A stretch of 64,000 bases of DNA from Leucobacter tardus (lineage in GTDB: Bacteria > Actinomycetota > Actinomycetes > Actinomycetales > Microbacteriaceae), in assembly GCF_017583045.1 (NCBI RefSeq), contig NZ_JAGFBF010000002.1, positions 1 through 64,000 of the forward strand. Reading direction: 5' to 3'. Position numbers and translations under genes: made by a program. The first letter of the stretch is position 1, and the number at the start of each line of letters is the position of its first letter. This document shows positions 56,418-64,000 of this stretch, in pieces. Under the pieces are notes generated by a model that worked only from the letters and a program-made list of their open reading frames with translations, did not search any database and was not told the DNA's origin.

Positions 56418-56432
56418 CATGCGTGCCCGCGA

Positions 56433-57326
56433 TCACGGGGAGGGCGTGCCGCCGTTCACGTTCAGGGTCTCGCCGATGACGTAGCTCGACTCGGGGGACG
56501 TCAGGAACACGTACGCCGGTGCGAGTTCGGTCGGCTGTCCGGCGCGCCCGAGCGGGGTGTCCTTGCCGAATTCAGGCAACGCGTCCTTCGGCTGGCCATC
56601 CGACACCTGGAGCGGGGTCCAGATGGGTCCGGGCGCGACCCCGTTCACCCGGATGCCCTGCTGGGCGAGCGCCTGACCGAGGCCCTTGGTGAAGTTGTTG
56701 ATGGCCGCCTTCGTCGACGCGTAGTCGAGCAGATGCGGGGAGGGCTGGTACGCCTGGATCGACGTCGAGTTCACGATCGTGGAACCGGCAGGCATATGCG
56801 GCACCGCCGCGTGGCTGACGCGGTAGATCGCGTGAATGTTCGTCTCGAACGTGTGCGCCCACTGGTCCTCGGAGAGATCCTCGAAGCGCTCGACGGCGAT
56901 CTGCCTGCCGGCGTTGTTCACCAGAGCGTCGAGTCCGCCGAGCGCCGCAACGGCATCGGCGACGAGCTGCGTGCAGAACGCGCTGTCGGAGAGGTCGCCA
57001 GGGAACAGGAACGCGCGGCGCCCGGACGCTTCGATGATCGACTTGATCTCCTGCGCGTCAGGTTCTTCGTCGGGGAGGTACGAGAGCGCGACGTCGGCAC
57101 CCTCACGGGCGAACGCGATGGCGACGGCGGCACCGATGCCCGAGTCCGCACCGGTGATCAGTGCTTTGCGCCCCTCGAGGCGACCGGTACCGCGGTAGGA
57201 GTGCTGGCCGCGGTCGGTCTGCGGTTCGAGGTCGCGGTCGAGTCCCGGCTCCGGCTGATGCTGCTTCGGCGGGGTGACGCTCGGAAAGCGCGTCACGGGG
57301 TTCTGGAACGTCAGCTGATCGGTCAT
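56433..57326 (-). CDS. Short-chain dehydrogenase, GSP39/YhxC-like
   Basis: A 297-residue SDR with the NADP-binding TGADSGIGAAVA near residue 58, NNAG near 139, the catalytic Ser in IVNSTSIQAYQPS and Tyr-Lys in YASTK. The N-terminal extension (NPVTRFPSVTPPKQHQPEPGLD) and the C-terminal IGETLNVNGGTPSP identify the general-stress GSP39 (YdaD/YhdF)-type clade. Substrate unknown. It lies 54 nt downstream of the pyruvate-oxidase-like gene on the same strand and is probably co-transcribed. Confidence 0.92.
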   Translation of the reverse strand: MTDQLTFQNPVTRFPSVTPPKQHQPEPGLDRDLEPQTDRGQHSYRGTGRLEGRKALITGADSGIGAAVAIAFAREGADVALSYLPDEEPDAQEIKSIIEASGRRAFLFPGDLSDSAFCTQLVADAVAALGGLDALVNNAGRQIAVERFEDLSEDQWAHTFETNIHAIYRVSHAAVPHMPAGSTIVNSTSIQAYQPSPHLLDYASTKAAINNFTKGLGQALAQQGIRVNGVAPGPIWTPLQVSDGQPKDALPEFGKDTPLGRAGQPTELAPAYVFLTSPESSYVIGETLNVNGGTPSP

Positions 57327-57380
57327 GTGATTCCTCCTGCGTGCGTGTGATTTCGGACGAGTGCGTCGGTCAGATGTTGC

Positions 57381-59174
57381 TCACTGGTGATCCTCTTCGA
57401 TCTGAGCGTAGACATCGAGCAGTGCGAGCGCGCGCGTTCCCGCTGCGCCTTCGGTCTGCAACGTCGCGCGCATCGCGTCGACCTGCTCGCGCCCGTGGGG
57501 GAACGGTGGAATCAGCGGAACTTCGCGGTCCGTGCGGGCCTCGATGACCACCGGCCGGTCGGCGGCGAAAGCCTGATCGAGCGCCGCATCGAGCGAGCCC
57601 GGGTCGTCGACGCGGATGCCGCGCAGTCCGAGCAGCTCCGCGTACCCGGCGAAGTCGAATCGCGGCAGGTCCTGCGATGCGGCGAAGCGCGGCTGCGACT
57701 CCATCTCGCGCTGCTCCCAGCTCACCTCGGCCAGATCGAGGTTGTGCAAGACGAGCACGATGAACCGCGGGTCGCTCCAGCCCGTCCAGCGTTCGGCGAC
57801 CGTGATGAGATCGCTGATCCCGAGCATCTGCATCGCACCGTCGCCGGCGACGACCGCGACCGGTCGATCCGGCGCGGACTCCTTCGCGCTGACGCCGAAC
57901 GGCACGCCGCAGCCCATGCTCGCGAGCGTGCTCGAGAGGTGCGCGGGCACGCCGCGCGGCAGCCGCATCTGACGTACGTAATGGTAGACCGAGCTGCCCA
58001 CGTCGATCGCCATCCGGCTGTCGGGGGTGAGGCGCTCGCCGAAGCGGCGGACGACAAGCTCGGGGTTCAGGGGGTCCGCGGCAACCTCGGCGCGCAACCG
58101 GGCGATCTCCCGCCAGTTCTCGACGTGCCGCTCGACCTCCGTGCGCCACGGAGTGCGGCCCCGCTCCACCAGTCGTGCGATCAGCGCATCGACCGTCGGC
58201 CCGCTCTCGCCGATGAGACCCGTCTCGACCGGGTATCGGTTCGCGATGATGGCGGGATCGATGTCGATCTGCACCGCCCTCGCCTGCTCCGGGGCCGGGT
58301 AGAACTCGGTCCACGGATCGTTGGACCCGATGATGATGAGCGTGTCGCACTCCTGCAGCACACGGGCCGAAGCCGAGGTGCCGAGATGGCCCATGGTGCC
58401 GGCGACCAGCGGATGGGTCTCATCCACGTACGGCTTGCCGAGCAGGCTCGTGGTGACACCGGCTCCGAGGTGCTCGGCGAGCGCGATCACCTCGTTCCAG
58501 GCGTGCCGCATGCCCCGGCCGGCGAGAATCGCAATGCGGGCGCCGGATTCGATGACCTGTACCGCGGCGTCGAGATCCTCGTCTCGCGGCCGGACGTGCC
58601 CCGTCGTCCAGCGGGGGGCGGTGACGACCTCGCCGTGCGCCTGCCCGAGATCGGGAGCGGGCGCCTGCTGCACGTCATGCGGCAGGATGATGACCGCCGG
58701 TTGACGGTTCGCGAGCGCCGAGCGGAAAGCGCGATCGAGCACCATCGGCAACTGCTCGGGCGCGGAGACCTGCTGCACGAAGGGCGAGGCCACGTCGTGG
58801 AACAGGTTCGGCAGGTCGATCTCCTGCTGGTAGTCCGAACCGAGCACGCTCGTGTGCTGCTGCGCAACGAGCGCCACGACCGGCGCGCTGTCGAGCTTCG
58901 CGTCGTAGAGTGCGGTGAGAAGGTGCACCGCTCCGGGGCCCTGGGTCGATGTCACGACGCCGACGCTCCCGGTGAACTTCGCTTCACCCACCGCCATGAA
59001 GGCCGCGCTCTCCTCGTGCTTCGCCTGGACGAAGCGGGGGCCCTGCTGGGCGCGCTGCAGCGCTCCCAGCAGGGGGTTGTTCCCGTCACCCGGGTAGCCG
59101 TAGAGGCGCTGCACGCCCCAGTCAGTCAGTCGTGCGACGATGAGGTCTGACGTGGTCTGCTGCATGCCCCTCAT
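57381..59174 (-). CDS. TPP-dependent pyruvate-oxidase-like enzyme (YdaP/PoxB-like)
   Basis: A 597-residue three-domain ThDP enzyme. The catalytic Glu is in KHEESAAFMA near residue 54, and the ThDP motif GDGAMQMLG...NLDLAEV near 450. Overall it matches the stress-induced YdaP group and E. coli PoxB in size, though it lacks an obvious membrane-anchoring C-terminus. PoxB-type enzymes decarboxylate pyruvate to acetate with electron transfer to quinone; that reaction is an extrapolation. In-frame ATG codons at 59174 and 59165 are both possible. Confidence 0.88.
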   Translation of the reverse strand: MRGMQQTTSDLIVARLTDWGVQRLYGYPGDGNNPLLGALQRAQQGPRFVQAKHEESAAFMAVGEAKFTGSVGVVTSTQGPGAVHLLTALYDAKLDSAPVVALVAQQHTSVLGSDYQQEIDLPNLFHDVASPFVQQVSAPEQLPMVLDRAFRSALANRQPAVIILPHDVQQAPAPDLGQAHGEVVTAPRWTTGHVRPRDEDLDAAVQVIESGARIAILAGRGMRHAWNEVIALAEHLGAGVTTSLLGKPYVDETHPLVAGTMGHLGTSASARVLQECDTLIIIGSNDPWTEFYPAPEQARAVQIDIDPAIIANRYPVETGLIGESGPTVDALIARLVERGRTPWRTEVERHVENWREIARLRAEVAADPLNPELVVRRFGERLTPDSRMAIDVGSSVYHYVRQMRLPRGVPAHLSSTLASMGCGVPFGVSAKESAPDRPVAVVAGDGAMQMLGISDLITVAERWTGWSDPRFIVLVLHNLDLAEVSWEQREMESQPRFAASQDLPRFDFAGYAELLGLRGIRVDDPGSLDAALDQAFAADRPVVIEARTDREVPLIPPFPHGREQVDAMRATLQTEGAAGTRALALLDVYAQIEEDHQ

Positions 59175-59246
59175 CGTCGCAACTGATGACCGCGAGGACG
59201 AGGCCCTTGCGTCACACCACGCCGACTGATTGACTGCCGCGTCTGC

Positions 59247-59429
59247 TCAGTAGTGCGCGGGAGGATCGCTGCTCGGGAAGGATTCCTCGCCCCACTCGTC
59301 CGCGAGTTCGTCGTCGCTCTGCACGGCGCCGTCGTTCTGCTGGTCCTCGGTCGTGCCCGGGCGCTCGGCCTGATCGTCCCTGGCCTCCTCGGGAACGCCC
59401 TCCGGCGTCGTGTTCGAGTCGTTGCTCAT
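59247..59429 (-). CDS. Small acidic protein with ESFPSSDPP motif
   Basis: A 60-residue, very acidic, apparently disordered protein. ATG 59429 has GGAGGT 5 nt upstream. The C-terminus WGEESFPSSDPPAHY carries the ESFPxSDPPxxx motif of a widespread family of tiny bacterial proteins of unknown function that often neighbour stress genes. Next to the pyruvate-oxidase-like gene on the same strand. Confidence 0.75.
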   Translation of the reverse strand: MSNDSNTTPEGVPEEARDDQAERPGTTEDQQNDGAVQSDDELADEWGEESFPSSDPPAHY

Positions 59430-59584
59430 GTCGCACCTCCGTGGTCGATGCGGTCGCGACCCGATTCGTCCGGTCGTGATCCGCGTATCCCTGAGCGTAC
59501 CGGTGGGCATGCGGGGAGGACACCGTGAGTGGCACGCGTTCGCCCAGAGGAGAATGCCTGCCGCTCACGGCTGGTCGATCCGGA

Positions 59585-60838
59585 TCAGGCGAACTCGTGC
59601 GCGTCGTGTCCGGCGACCGGCGTGAGGCGTCGCAACTGCGTGACGTGACGGGGCTCGAGCTCTTCGAGGGAGGCCACCCCGAGGAGCGTCATGGTCCGCT
59701 CGATCTCGGTGCGCAGGATCTCGATCGTGTGGTCGACGCCCGCGCGACCACCCGCCATGAGTCCGTAGAGGTACGCGCGCCCGATGAGGCTGAACTGCGC
59801 GCCGAGCGCGACGGAGGCCACGATGTCCGCGCCGTTCATGATGCCCGTGTCGACCATGACGGTGGCGTCTCGCCCGACCTCGCGCACCACCTGCGGCAGC
59901 AGGTGGAAGGGCACGGGGGCCCGGTCCAGTTGGCGGCCGCCGTGGTTCGAGAGGACGATGCCGTCGACGCCGTCGTCGATGAGGCGCACGGCGTCCGGAA
60001 GGTTCTGCACGCCCTTCACGACGAGCTTGCCCGGCCACATCTCTCGGATGATCTTGAGATCCTCGTATGAGATGGTCGGGTCCATCGCCGAGTTCAAGAG
60101 TTCACCGACGGTGCCACCGGTGGAGGACAGCGACGCGAACTCGAGCTTCGGCGTGGTGAGGAAGTCGACCCACCACCACGGTCTCGGGATCGCGTTGAGG
60201 ATGGTGCCGACCGACAGCTGCGGCGGAATCGAGAACCCGTTGCGCTTGTCGCGCAGACGCGCACCGGCGATCGGGGTGTCGACCGTGAACATGAGGGTGT
60301 CGAACCCGGCCTGCGCCGCCCGCTCGACGAGGCCGTAGGAGATGTCGCGATCCCGCATGATGTACAGCTGGAACCAGTTGCGTCCGTCGGGGTTCGTCGC
60401 TCGCACGTCCTCGATCGAGGTCGTCCCGAGCGTCGACAGGGTGAACGGAATGCCGGCGGCACCCGCCGCTCCGGCGCCGGCGATCTCGCCCTCGGACTGC
60501 ATGAGTCGCGTGAACCCGGTCGGTGCGATGCCGAACGGCAGCGCTGAGGCGCCGCCGAGAATCCGGGTCGTCGTATCGACCCGGTCGGCCGGCCGCAGCA
60601 CGTCGGGGTGGAACTCGATGTCCGCGAATGCCTGCCTGGCGCGATGGATCGAGACTTCGCCCTCGGCGGCGCCGTCGGTGTAGTCGAAGGCGGCGGCGGG
60701 GGTGCGGCGCTTCGCGATCTTCCGCAGGTCTGCGATGGTGAGCGCCGCGTCGAGCCGACGCTTCTTCCCGTCGAGCTGCGGCTTCTTGAACTGCATGAGC
60801 TCGAGGAGTTCTGCGGGCTTCGGGAGCTGACGCTGCAT
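59585..60838 (-). CDS. FMN-dependent L-lactate dehydrogenase / 2-hydroxyacid oxidase (LldD-like)
   Basis: A 417-residue TIM-barrel flavoenzyme oxidising L-lactate or a related 2-hydroxyacid. ATG 60838 follows GAAAGGA and removes 46 unconserved codons. The catalytic His is His299 in [43 protein letters not shown] and KLVVKGV are family positions. It lies 49 nt downstream of an MHS transporter gene with the same orientation, and a FadR-type regulator gene follows upstream, a standard lactate-module plan. Confidence 0.92.
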   Translation of the reverse strand: MQRQLPKPAELLELMQFKKPQLDGKKRRLDAALTIADLRKIAKRRTPAAAFDYTDGAAEGEVSIHRARQAFADIEFHPDVLRPADRVDTTTRILGGASALPFGIAPTGFTRLMQSEGEIAGAGAAGAAGIPFTLSTLGTTSIEDVRATNPDGRNWFQLYIMRDRDISYGLVERAAQAGFDTLMFTVDTPIAGARLRDKRNGFSIPPQLSVGTILNAIPRPWWWVDFLTTPKLEFASLSSTGGTVGELLNSAMDPTISYEDLKIIREMWPGKLVVKGVQNLPDAVRLIDDGVDGIVLSNHGGRQLDRAPVPFHLLPQVVREVGRDATVMVDTGIMNGADIVASVALGAQFSLIGRAYLYGLMAGGRAGVDHTIEILRTEIERTMTLLGVASLEELEPRHVTQLRRLTPVAGHDAHEFA

Positions 60839-60887
60839 GGGATGGGTCCTTTCGATGCTGGAGCGGGGAGGGGAGGATCGCACGCGG

Positions 60888-62210
60888 TCAGACCGCTGCG
60901 GCCTCGACGGTCTCGGTGTGAGCGACGCGCGAGATGAAGCAGGACGCGACGATCGAGATGCCCGCACACACGCCAACGTACACCGCGATCGGCCACCACT
61001 GCCCGCCGCTGATCTCGAGAAGCCAGGCGCCGATCAGTGGTGCGGTGCCGCCGAAGATCGCGGCGCCGAGCTGGTACCCGAGCGAGGCGCCGGTGTAGCG
61101 GACCTCGGGTGCGAAGTTCTCGGCGATGAGCGTGCCGAGGATCGCGTTCACACTGCCCCACAGGAACCCGAAGCCGATGATGGTGGCGACGAACAGCGCC
61201 CAGGTCTCACCGGTGTTGAGGATCAGGTAGTAGGGCACGATGAGCACGATGGTGGTGATCGCCGACCAGCGGTAGAGCAGGGCGCGCGACACTCGGTCGG
61301 AGATGCTGCCGAAGATCGGCATCCAGATGGTGGCGACCAGTGCCGCCGCCGCGATGGCCAGCAGCACGACGTTGTCGCGGGCTCCGAGGATCCCGGTCGC
61401 GTACGCCACGACGTAGGTGCCGAAGATGTAGAAGGGGCCGGTCTCCGCCGCCTTCGCTCCGATCGAGACGAGCACGGCGCCCCAGTGCTTCGTGACGACC
61501 TCCTTGATCGGCAGCTTCAGTCGCGCGCCGGTCTCGCGGACGCGCCGGAACTCGGGGGTCTCGTCGAGGCCGTTGCGAATCCAGAGTCCGATGAAGACGA
61601 GCACGATGCTGGCGACGAACGGAATGCGCCACCCCCAGGTCATGAACTGACCGTCGGGCAGTTGAGTGAGGAGCGCGACGACACCCGCGGCGAGGAGCAT
61701 GCCCAGGCTGATTCCCATCTGCGGCACGGCACCGTAGAGCCCGCGGCGGTGCTTCGGCGCGTACTCGTAGGCGAGCAGCAGGGCGCCGCCCCACTCGCCG
61801 CCGATGCCGAGGCCTTGGAGGATGCGGAAGCAGATGAGCAGGATCGGCGCGGCGATGCCGATCGCCGCGTAATCGGGGAGGAGACCGATCGCGACGGTGC
61901 CGCCGCCCATGAGTGTCAGCGTGATGAAGAGCGTCTTCTTGCGCCCGATGCGGTCGCCGATGTGCGAGAAGATGACGCCCCCGAGCGGGCGGAAGAAGAA
62001 CGTGAGCGAGAACGAGACGAAGGCGAGCATGGTCGAGATGAATTCGCTGTCGCTCGGGAAGTAGAGCTTGTTGAAGACGAGCGCTGCGACGGTGCCGTAG
62101 ACGAGGAAGTCGAACCACTCGATCACGCTGCCGCTGAGGCTGCCGAGGAGTACCCGATAGTTGAGCTTCTCGGTGGGTTGTGCGCTGTCTGGGGGTGCGG
62201 TGGTGGTCAC
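60888..62210 (-). CDS. Metabolite:proton symporter (MHS family), candidate 2-hydroxyacid uptake
   Basis: A 440-residue, 12-helix MFS protein of the MHS family: the helix 1 signature [12 protein letters not shown] near residue 29, [10 protein letters not shown] near 84, [15 protein letters not shown] near 128. MHS members import shikimate, alpha-ketoglutarate, proline or related acids with protons. Linked to LldD, lactate or another 2-hydroxyacid is plausible. GTG 62210 has AAGGAGAGAA upstream. Operators lie 70-100 bp upstream. Confidence 0.9.
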   Translation of the reverse strand: MTTTAPPDSAQPTEKLNYRVLLGSLSGSVIEWFDFLVYGTVAALVFNKLYFPSDSEFISTMLAFVSFSLTFFFRPLGGVIFSHIGDRIGRKKTLFITLTLMGGGTVAIGLLPDYAAIGIAAPILLICFRILQGLGIGGEWGGALLLAYEYAPKHRRGLYGAVPQMGISLGMLLAAGVVALLTQLPDGQFMTWGWRIPFVASIVLVFIGLWIRNGLDETPEFRRVRETGARLKLPIKEVVTKHWGAVLVSIGAKAAETGPFYIFGTYVVAYATGILGARDNVVLLAIAAAALVATIWMPIFGSISDRVSRALLYRWSAITTIVLIVPYYLILNTGETWALFVATIIGFGFLWGSVNAILGTLIAENFAPEVRYTGASLGYQLGAAIFGGTAPLIGAWLLEISGGQWWPIAVYVGVCAGISIVASCFISRVAHTETVEAAAV

Positions 62211-62281
62211 GGTTCTCTCCTTTGAGACAGGTTCATCGGTGAACGGCCGGAAGCGGCGGAATGCGCGAAACGAGGATTGTG

Positions 62282-62307
62282 TGGTCGAACCATGTGGTCA
62301 AACCACA
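62282..62307. promoter_or_regulatory. Tandem FadR-type operators upstream of the MHS-lldD operon
   Basis: TGGTCGAACCA (62282-62292) and the near-perfect palindrome TGTGGT-CAA-ACCACA (62293-62307) both fit the FadR/GntR half-site TGGT-N3-ACCA, with centres 13 bp apart. A TTGACC at 62296-62301 on the minus strand, usable as a -35, is buried in the second site, so binding would repress the transport/oxidase operon. Confidence 0.65.
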
Positions 62308-62370
62308 AGGAGTGTACGTCGACGCCGTTCGATCCGTCAACTCATGCTCGATGTCGTGCAGTCGGATCGC

Positions 62371-63066
62371 TCAGGACTCGAGCGCGGCGGCCGTCTCCTC
62401 GTAGTACCCGCGGATGTGCGCGCGGAGCAGCTCGGTGGCGCGTGCGGCGTCGCCCTCGCGGAAGCTGACGAAGATGGCGCGATGCTCGGCGCGGAGCCGC
62501 TCCGCGGTGCGCTCCCAGTCGGGGAGCGAGCGGGCGCGAGTAAGGGTGTGATCGGCGATGGAGGTGCGCAGCGCATCCATCAACGTGCTGATGAGGGGGT
62601 TTCCCGCCGAACGTGACAGCGCGATGTGGAACTCCGCGTCGAGCTTCAAGAACTCGTCGACGGCGGGGCCCGCGTCGTCCATGAGCGCGAGCGTCCGCTC
62701 GGCGTCGCTCCAGTCGCCGCCGACGTGGTCGGCGTGCGACGCCGCCCAGGTCTCGAGGAGCAGACGTACCTCGTACACATCGGCGTGCTGCACATGACTC
62801 GTGGCGAGCTGCAGATTGAGCGCCAGGGTGAGGGCCTGCTCCGGTGCTGCCGTGATGACCGTGCCGGACCGGGGGCCGGAACCCGTCGACGTGCGGATCG
62901 TGCCCAGCGCCTCGAGCACCCGGAGTGCTTCGCGCAGCGAACCTCTGGAGACCTCGAGCGTCTCTGCGAGGGCGCGCTCGCCAGGCAGATGATCGCCGAT
63001 GCGCAGGCGGCCGCTCCTGAGCTCCTCGGTCACCCAGCTCATCACCGTCTCGTGCGCCTTCATCAT
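62371..63066 (-). CDS. FadR-subfamily GntR transcription regulator (LldR-like)
   Basis: A 231-residue regulator: N-terminal winged helix with LPGERALAETLEVSRGSLREALRVLEALG (about residues 28-56) and a C-terminal FCD helical domain with metal-binding type residues (Asp in DVYEVRLLLE near 96, HIALSR near 147, HRAIF near 194). Two adjacent ATG codons (63066 and 63063) are possible starts; a GATAAT box (63072-63077, minus) sits 5 or 8 nt before them. It is upstream of, and in the same direction as, the MHS-lldD genes and likely controls them by the operators at 62282-62307. Confidence 0.92.
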   Translation of the reverse strand: MMKAHETVMSWVTEELRSGRLRIGDHLPGERALAETLEVSRGSLREALRVLEALGTIRTSTGSGPRSGTVITAAPEQALTLALNLQLATSHVQHADVYEVRLLLETWAASHADHVGGDWSDAERTLALMDDAGPAVDEFLKLDAEFHIALSRSAGNPLISTLMDALRTSIADHTLTRARSLPDWERTAERLRAEHRAIFVSFREGDAARATELLRAHIRGYYEETAAALES

Positions 63067-63071
63067 CGGCG

Positions 63072-63077
63072 ATTATC
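63072..63077 (-). promoter_or_regulatory. -10 box of the FadR-type regulator gene
   Basis: GATAAT on the minus strand is 5-8 nt from the two candidate ATG codons, so the mRNA is leaderless or nearly so. Confidence 0.5.
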
Positions 63078-63097
63078 CCAGGCGCGGGTGCGAAAAC

Positions 63098-63132
63098 CCG
63101 CATCCACCGACCGGTGGATGCGGAAATCCACC
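63098..63132. promoter_or_regulatory. Large inverted repeat with three GGTGGAT half-sites
   Basis: CCGCATCCACCG (63098-63109) and CGGTGGATGCGG (63112-63123) are perfect 12-bp arms around AC. A third half-site, ATCCACC (63126-63132), can pair with the middle one. It lies in the 111-bp spacer between the divergent regulator and ABC ATPase genes, over the regulator's -35 region, so an operator is more likely than a terminator. Confidence 0.5.
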
Positions 63133-63177
63133 TCCTCACCGCTGCCGCACCGAGCTCTGGACGACGATGCTGGAATC

Positions 63178-64000
63178 ATGGAGACGAGAGACACGGAGTC
63201 GACCTCCGCTATTCGGGTGCGCGGGTTGCAGAAGCGCTACGGGGATCGTGTCGTGCTGGATGGCATCGACCTCGACATCGCGCCGGGGGAGACGTACGCG
63301 CTCCTCGGTCCGAACGGTGCCGGGAAGAGCACCGCGATCGAGATCCTGGAGGGGCTCAGGCGACCGAGCGCCGGCGAGGTGTCGGTGCTCGGTCGCACCC
63401 CGCTCTCGGCGCCGCGATCGTGGCGCGGGCGCATCGGTATCGTGGCGCAGCAGACCGGCGACCTCGGTCCGTTCACGGCCCGCGAGCTGGTGGCGCGGTT
63501 CCACCGCGTGTATCCGAACCCGCGACCGGTCGACAAGGTGCTCCACCTCGTCGGACTCACCGAGCGCGCGGGCGTGCGCGCGACGAAGATGTCCGGCGGG
63601 CAGCAGCGGCGACTCGATGTCGCGCTCGGGATCGTCGGACGCCCGGACCTCCTGTTCCTCGACGAACCCACGACCGGGTTCGACCCCGATGCCCGACGCC
63701 AGTTCTGGAGCATGCTCCGCACGCTGACCGAGGAGGGCACCTCGATCCTGCTCACCACGCACTATCTCGATGAGGCGGCCCACCTCGCCGACCGGGTCGG
63801 GGTGCTGTCCGCCGGTGCGATCGTCGCCGAAGCGCCGCCCGAGAGCCTGGGCGGGCCGGAGGCCCGGATCCCCGAGGTGCGCTGGCGCGACGCGAATGGG
63901 CGGCAGCGGATCGAACGCACCGACGCGCCAGGGCACCTGGTCGCTCGGCTGCAGCGCGAATGGGGAGCGCAGGAACCACCGGAACTCGAGATCCGGCGCC
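63178..64000 (+). CDS. ABC transporter ATP-binding protein, 3' end cut by the window edge
   Basis: At least 274 residues from ATG 63178, open at the right edge. Walker A GPNGAGKST near residue 43, the signature KMSGGQQRRLDVALGI near 140, Walker B LLFLDEPTTGFDP near 160. Typical of a DrrA/CcmA-like ABC-2 exporter ATPase; an adjacent permease gene should follow outside the window. A weak GATGCT box ends 6 nt before the ATG. A spacer palindrome upstream may control it. Not linked by sequence to the exporter at 11856-13621. Confidence 0.88.
   Translation, partial: METRDTESTSAIRVRGLQKRYGDRVVLDGIDLDIAPGETYALLGPNGAGKSTAIEILEGLRRPSAGEVSVLGRTPLSAPRSWRGRIGIVAQQTGDLGPFTARELVARFHRVYPNPRPVDKVLHLVGLTERAGVRATKMSGGQQRRLDVALGIVGRPDLLFLDEPTTGFDPDARRQFWSMLRTLTEEGTSILLTTHYLDEAAHLADRVGVLSAGAIVAEAPPESLGGPEARIPEVRWRDANGRQRIERTDAPGHLVARLQREWGAQEPPELEIRR

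Overview
This 64-kb window is a high-GC actinobacterial chromosome segment, best read as family Microbacteriaceae (a Leucobacter- or Microbacterium-like organism). The evidence is the conserved order argS, lysA, hom, thrB, rho, prfA, then prmC, Sua5/TsaC, WecA, an AtpI-like protein and atpBEFHAGDC, together with GTG starts, ATGA/GTGA overlaps and many leaderless-type promoters (TANNNT 6-8 nt before the start codon). The first ~60 bases are G/C homopolymer noise typical of a contig end. The genes at both window edges are cut.

Region 1 (703-14430) is a compact nonribosomal peptide locus: a small secreted protein, a 3482-residue trimodular synthetase (C-A-T, C-A-T, C-A-T, TE) with an EntF-like starter condensation domain, an MbtH helper, a DrrAB-type ABC exporter and an Sfp-type phosphopantetheinyl transferase. 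Assembly, activation and export are all encoded, but no aryl-acid starter genes are present and the product cannot be named. Perfect palindromes lie before and after the synthetase gene.

Region 2 (14383-30582) carries an oxidoreductase, an MFS transporter, an RhtA-like exporter, tRNA-Arg(CCG), argS, a LmeA-like protein, the Asp-family amino acid genes lysA-hom-thrB, rho, prfA, another MFS protein and cysE-cysK. The Rho is remarkable. Its RNA-binding OB domain is ordinary, but its ATPase domain has a changed P-loop and has lost most catalytic and RNA-translocation residues.

Region 3 (30722-41112) runs prmC, tsaC, wecA, an AtpI-like gene and the full eight-gene F-type ATP synthase operon, with a hairpin between atpA and atpG and a strong terminator after atpC.

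Region 4 (41133-54002) is housekeeping: YaaA, a PP2C phosphatase behind a leaderless 7-codon mini-ORF, formate-THF ligase, GABA aminotransferase, OsmC, metG-tatD-rsmA-ispE, a stand-alone ORF12-N-like lipoprotein, an ABC-F protein and a VOC protein.

Region 5 (54180-64000) holds a stress group (HPII-like catalase, GSP39-type SDR, pyruvate-oxidase-like enzyme, small ESFPSSDPP acidic protein). It is followed by a 2-hydroxyacid module (LldD-type oxidase, MHS transporter, FadR-type regulator with tandem TGGT-N3-ACCA operators) and the start of an ABC transporter ATPase gene.
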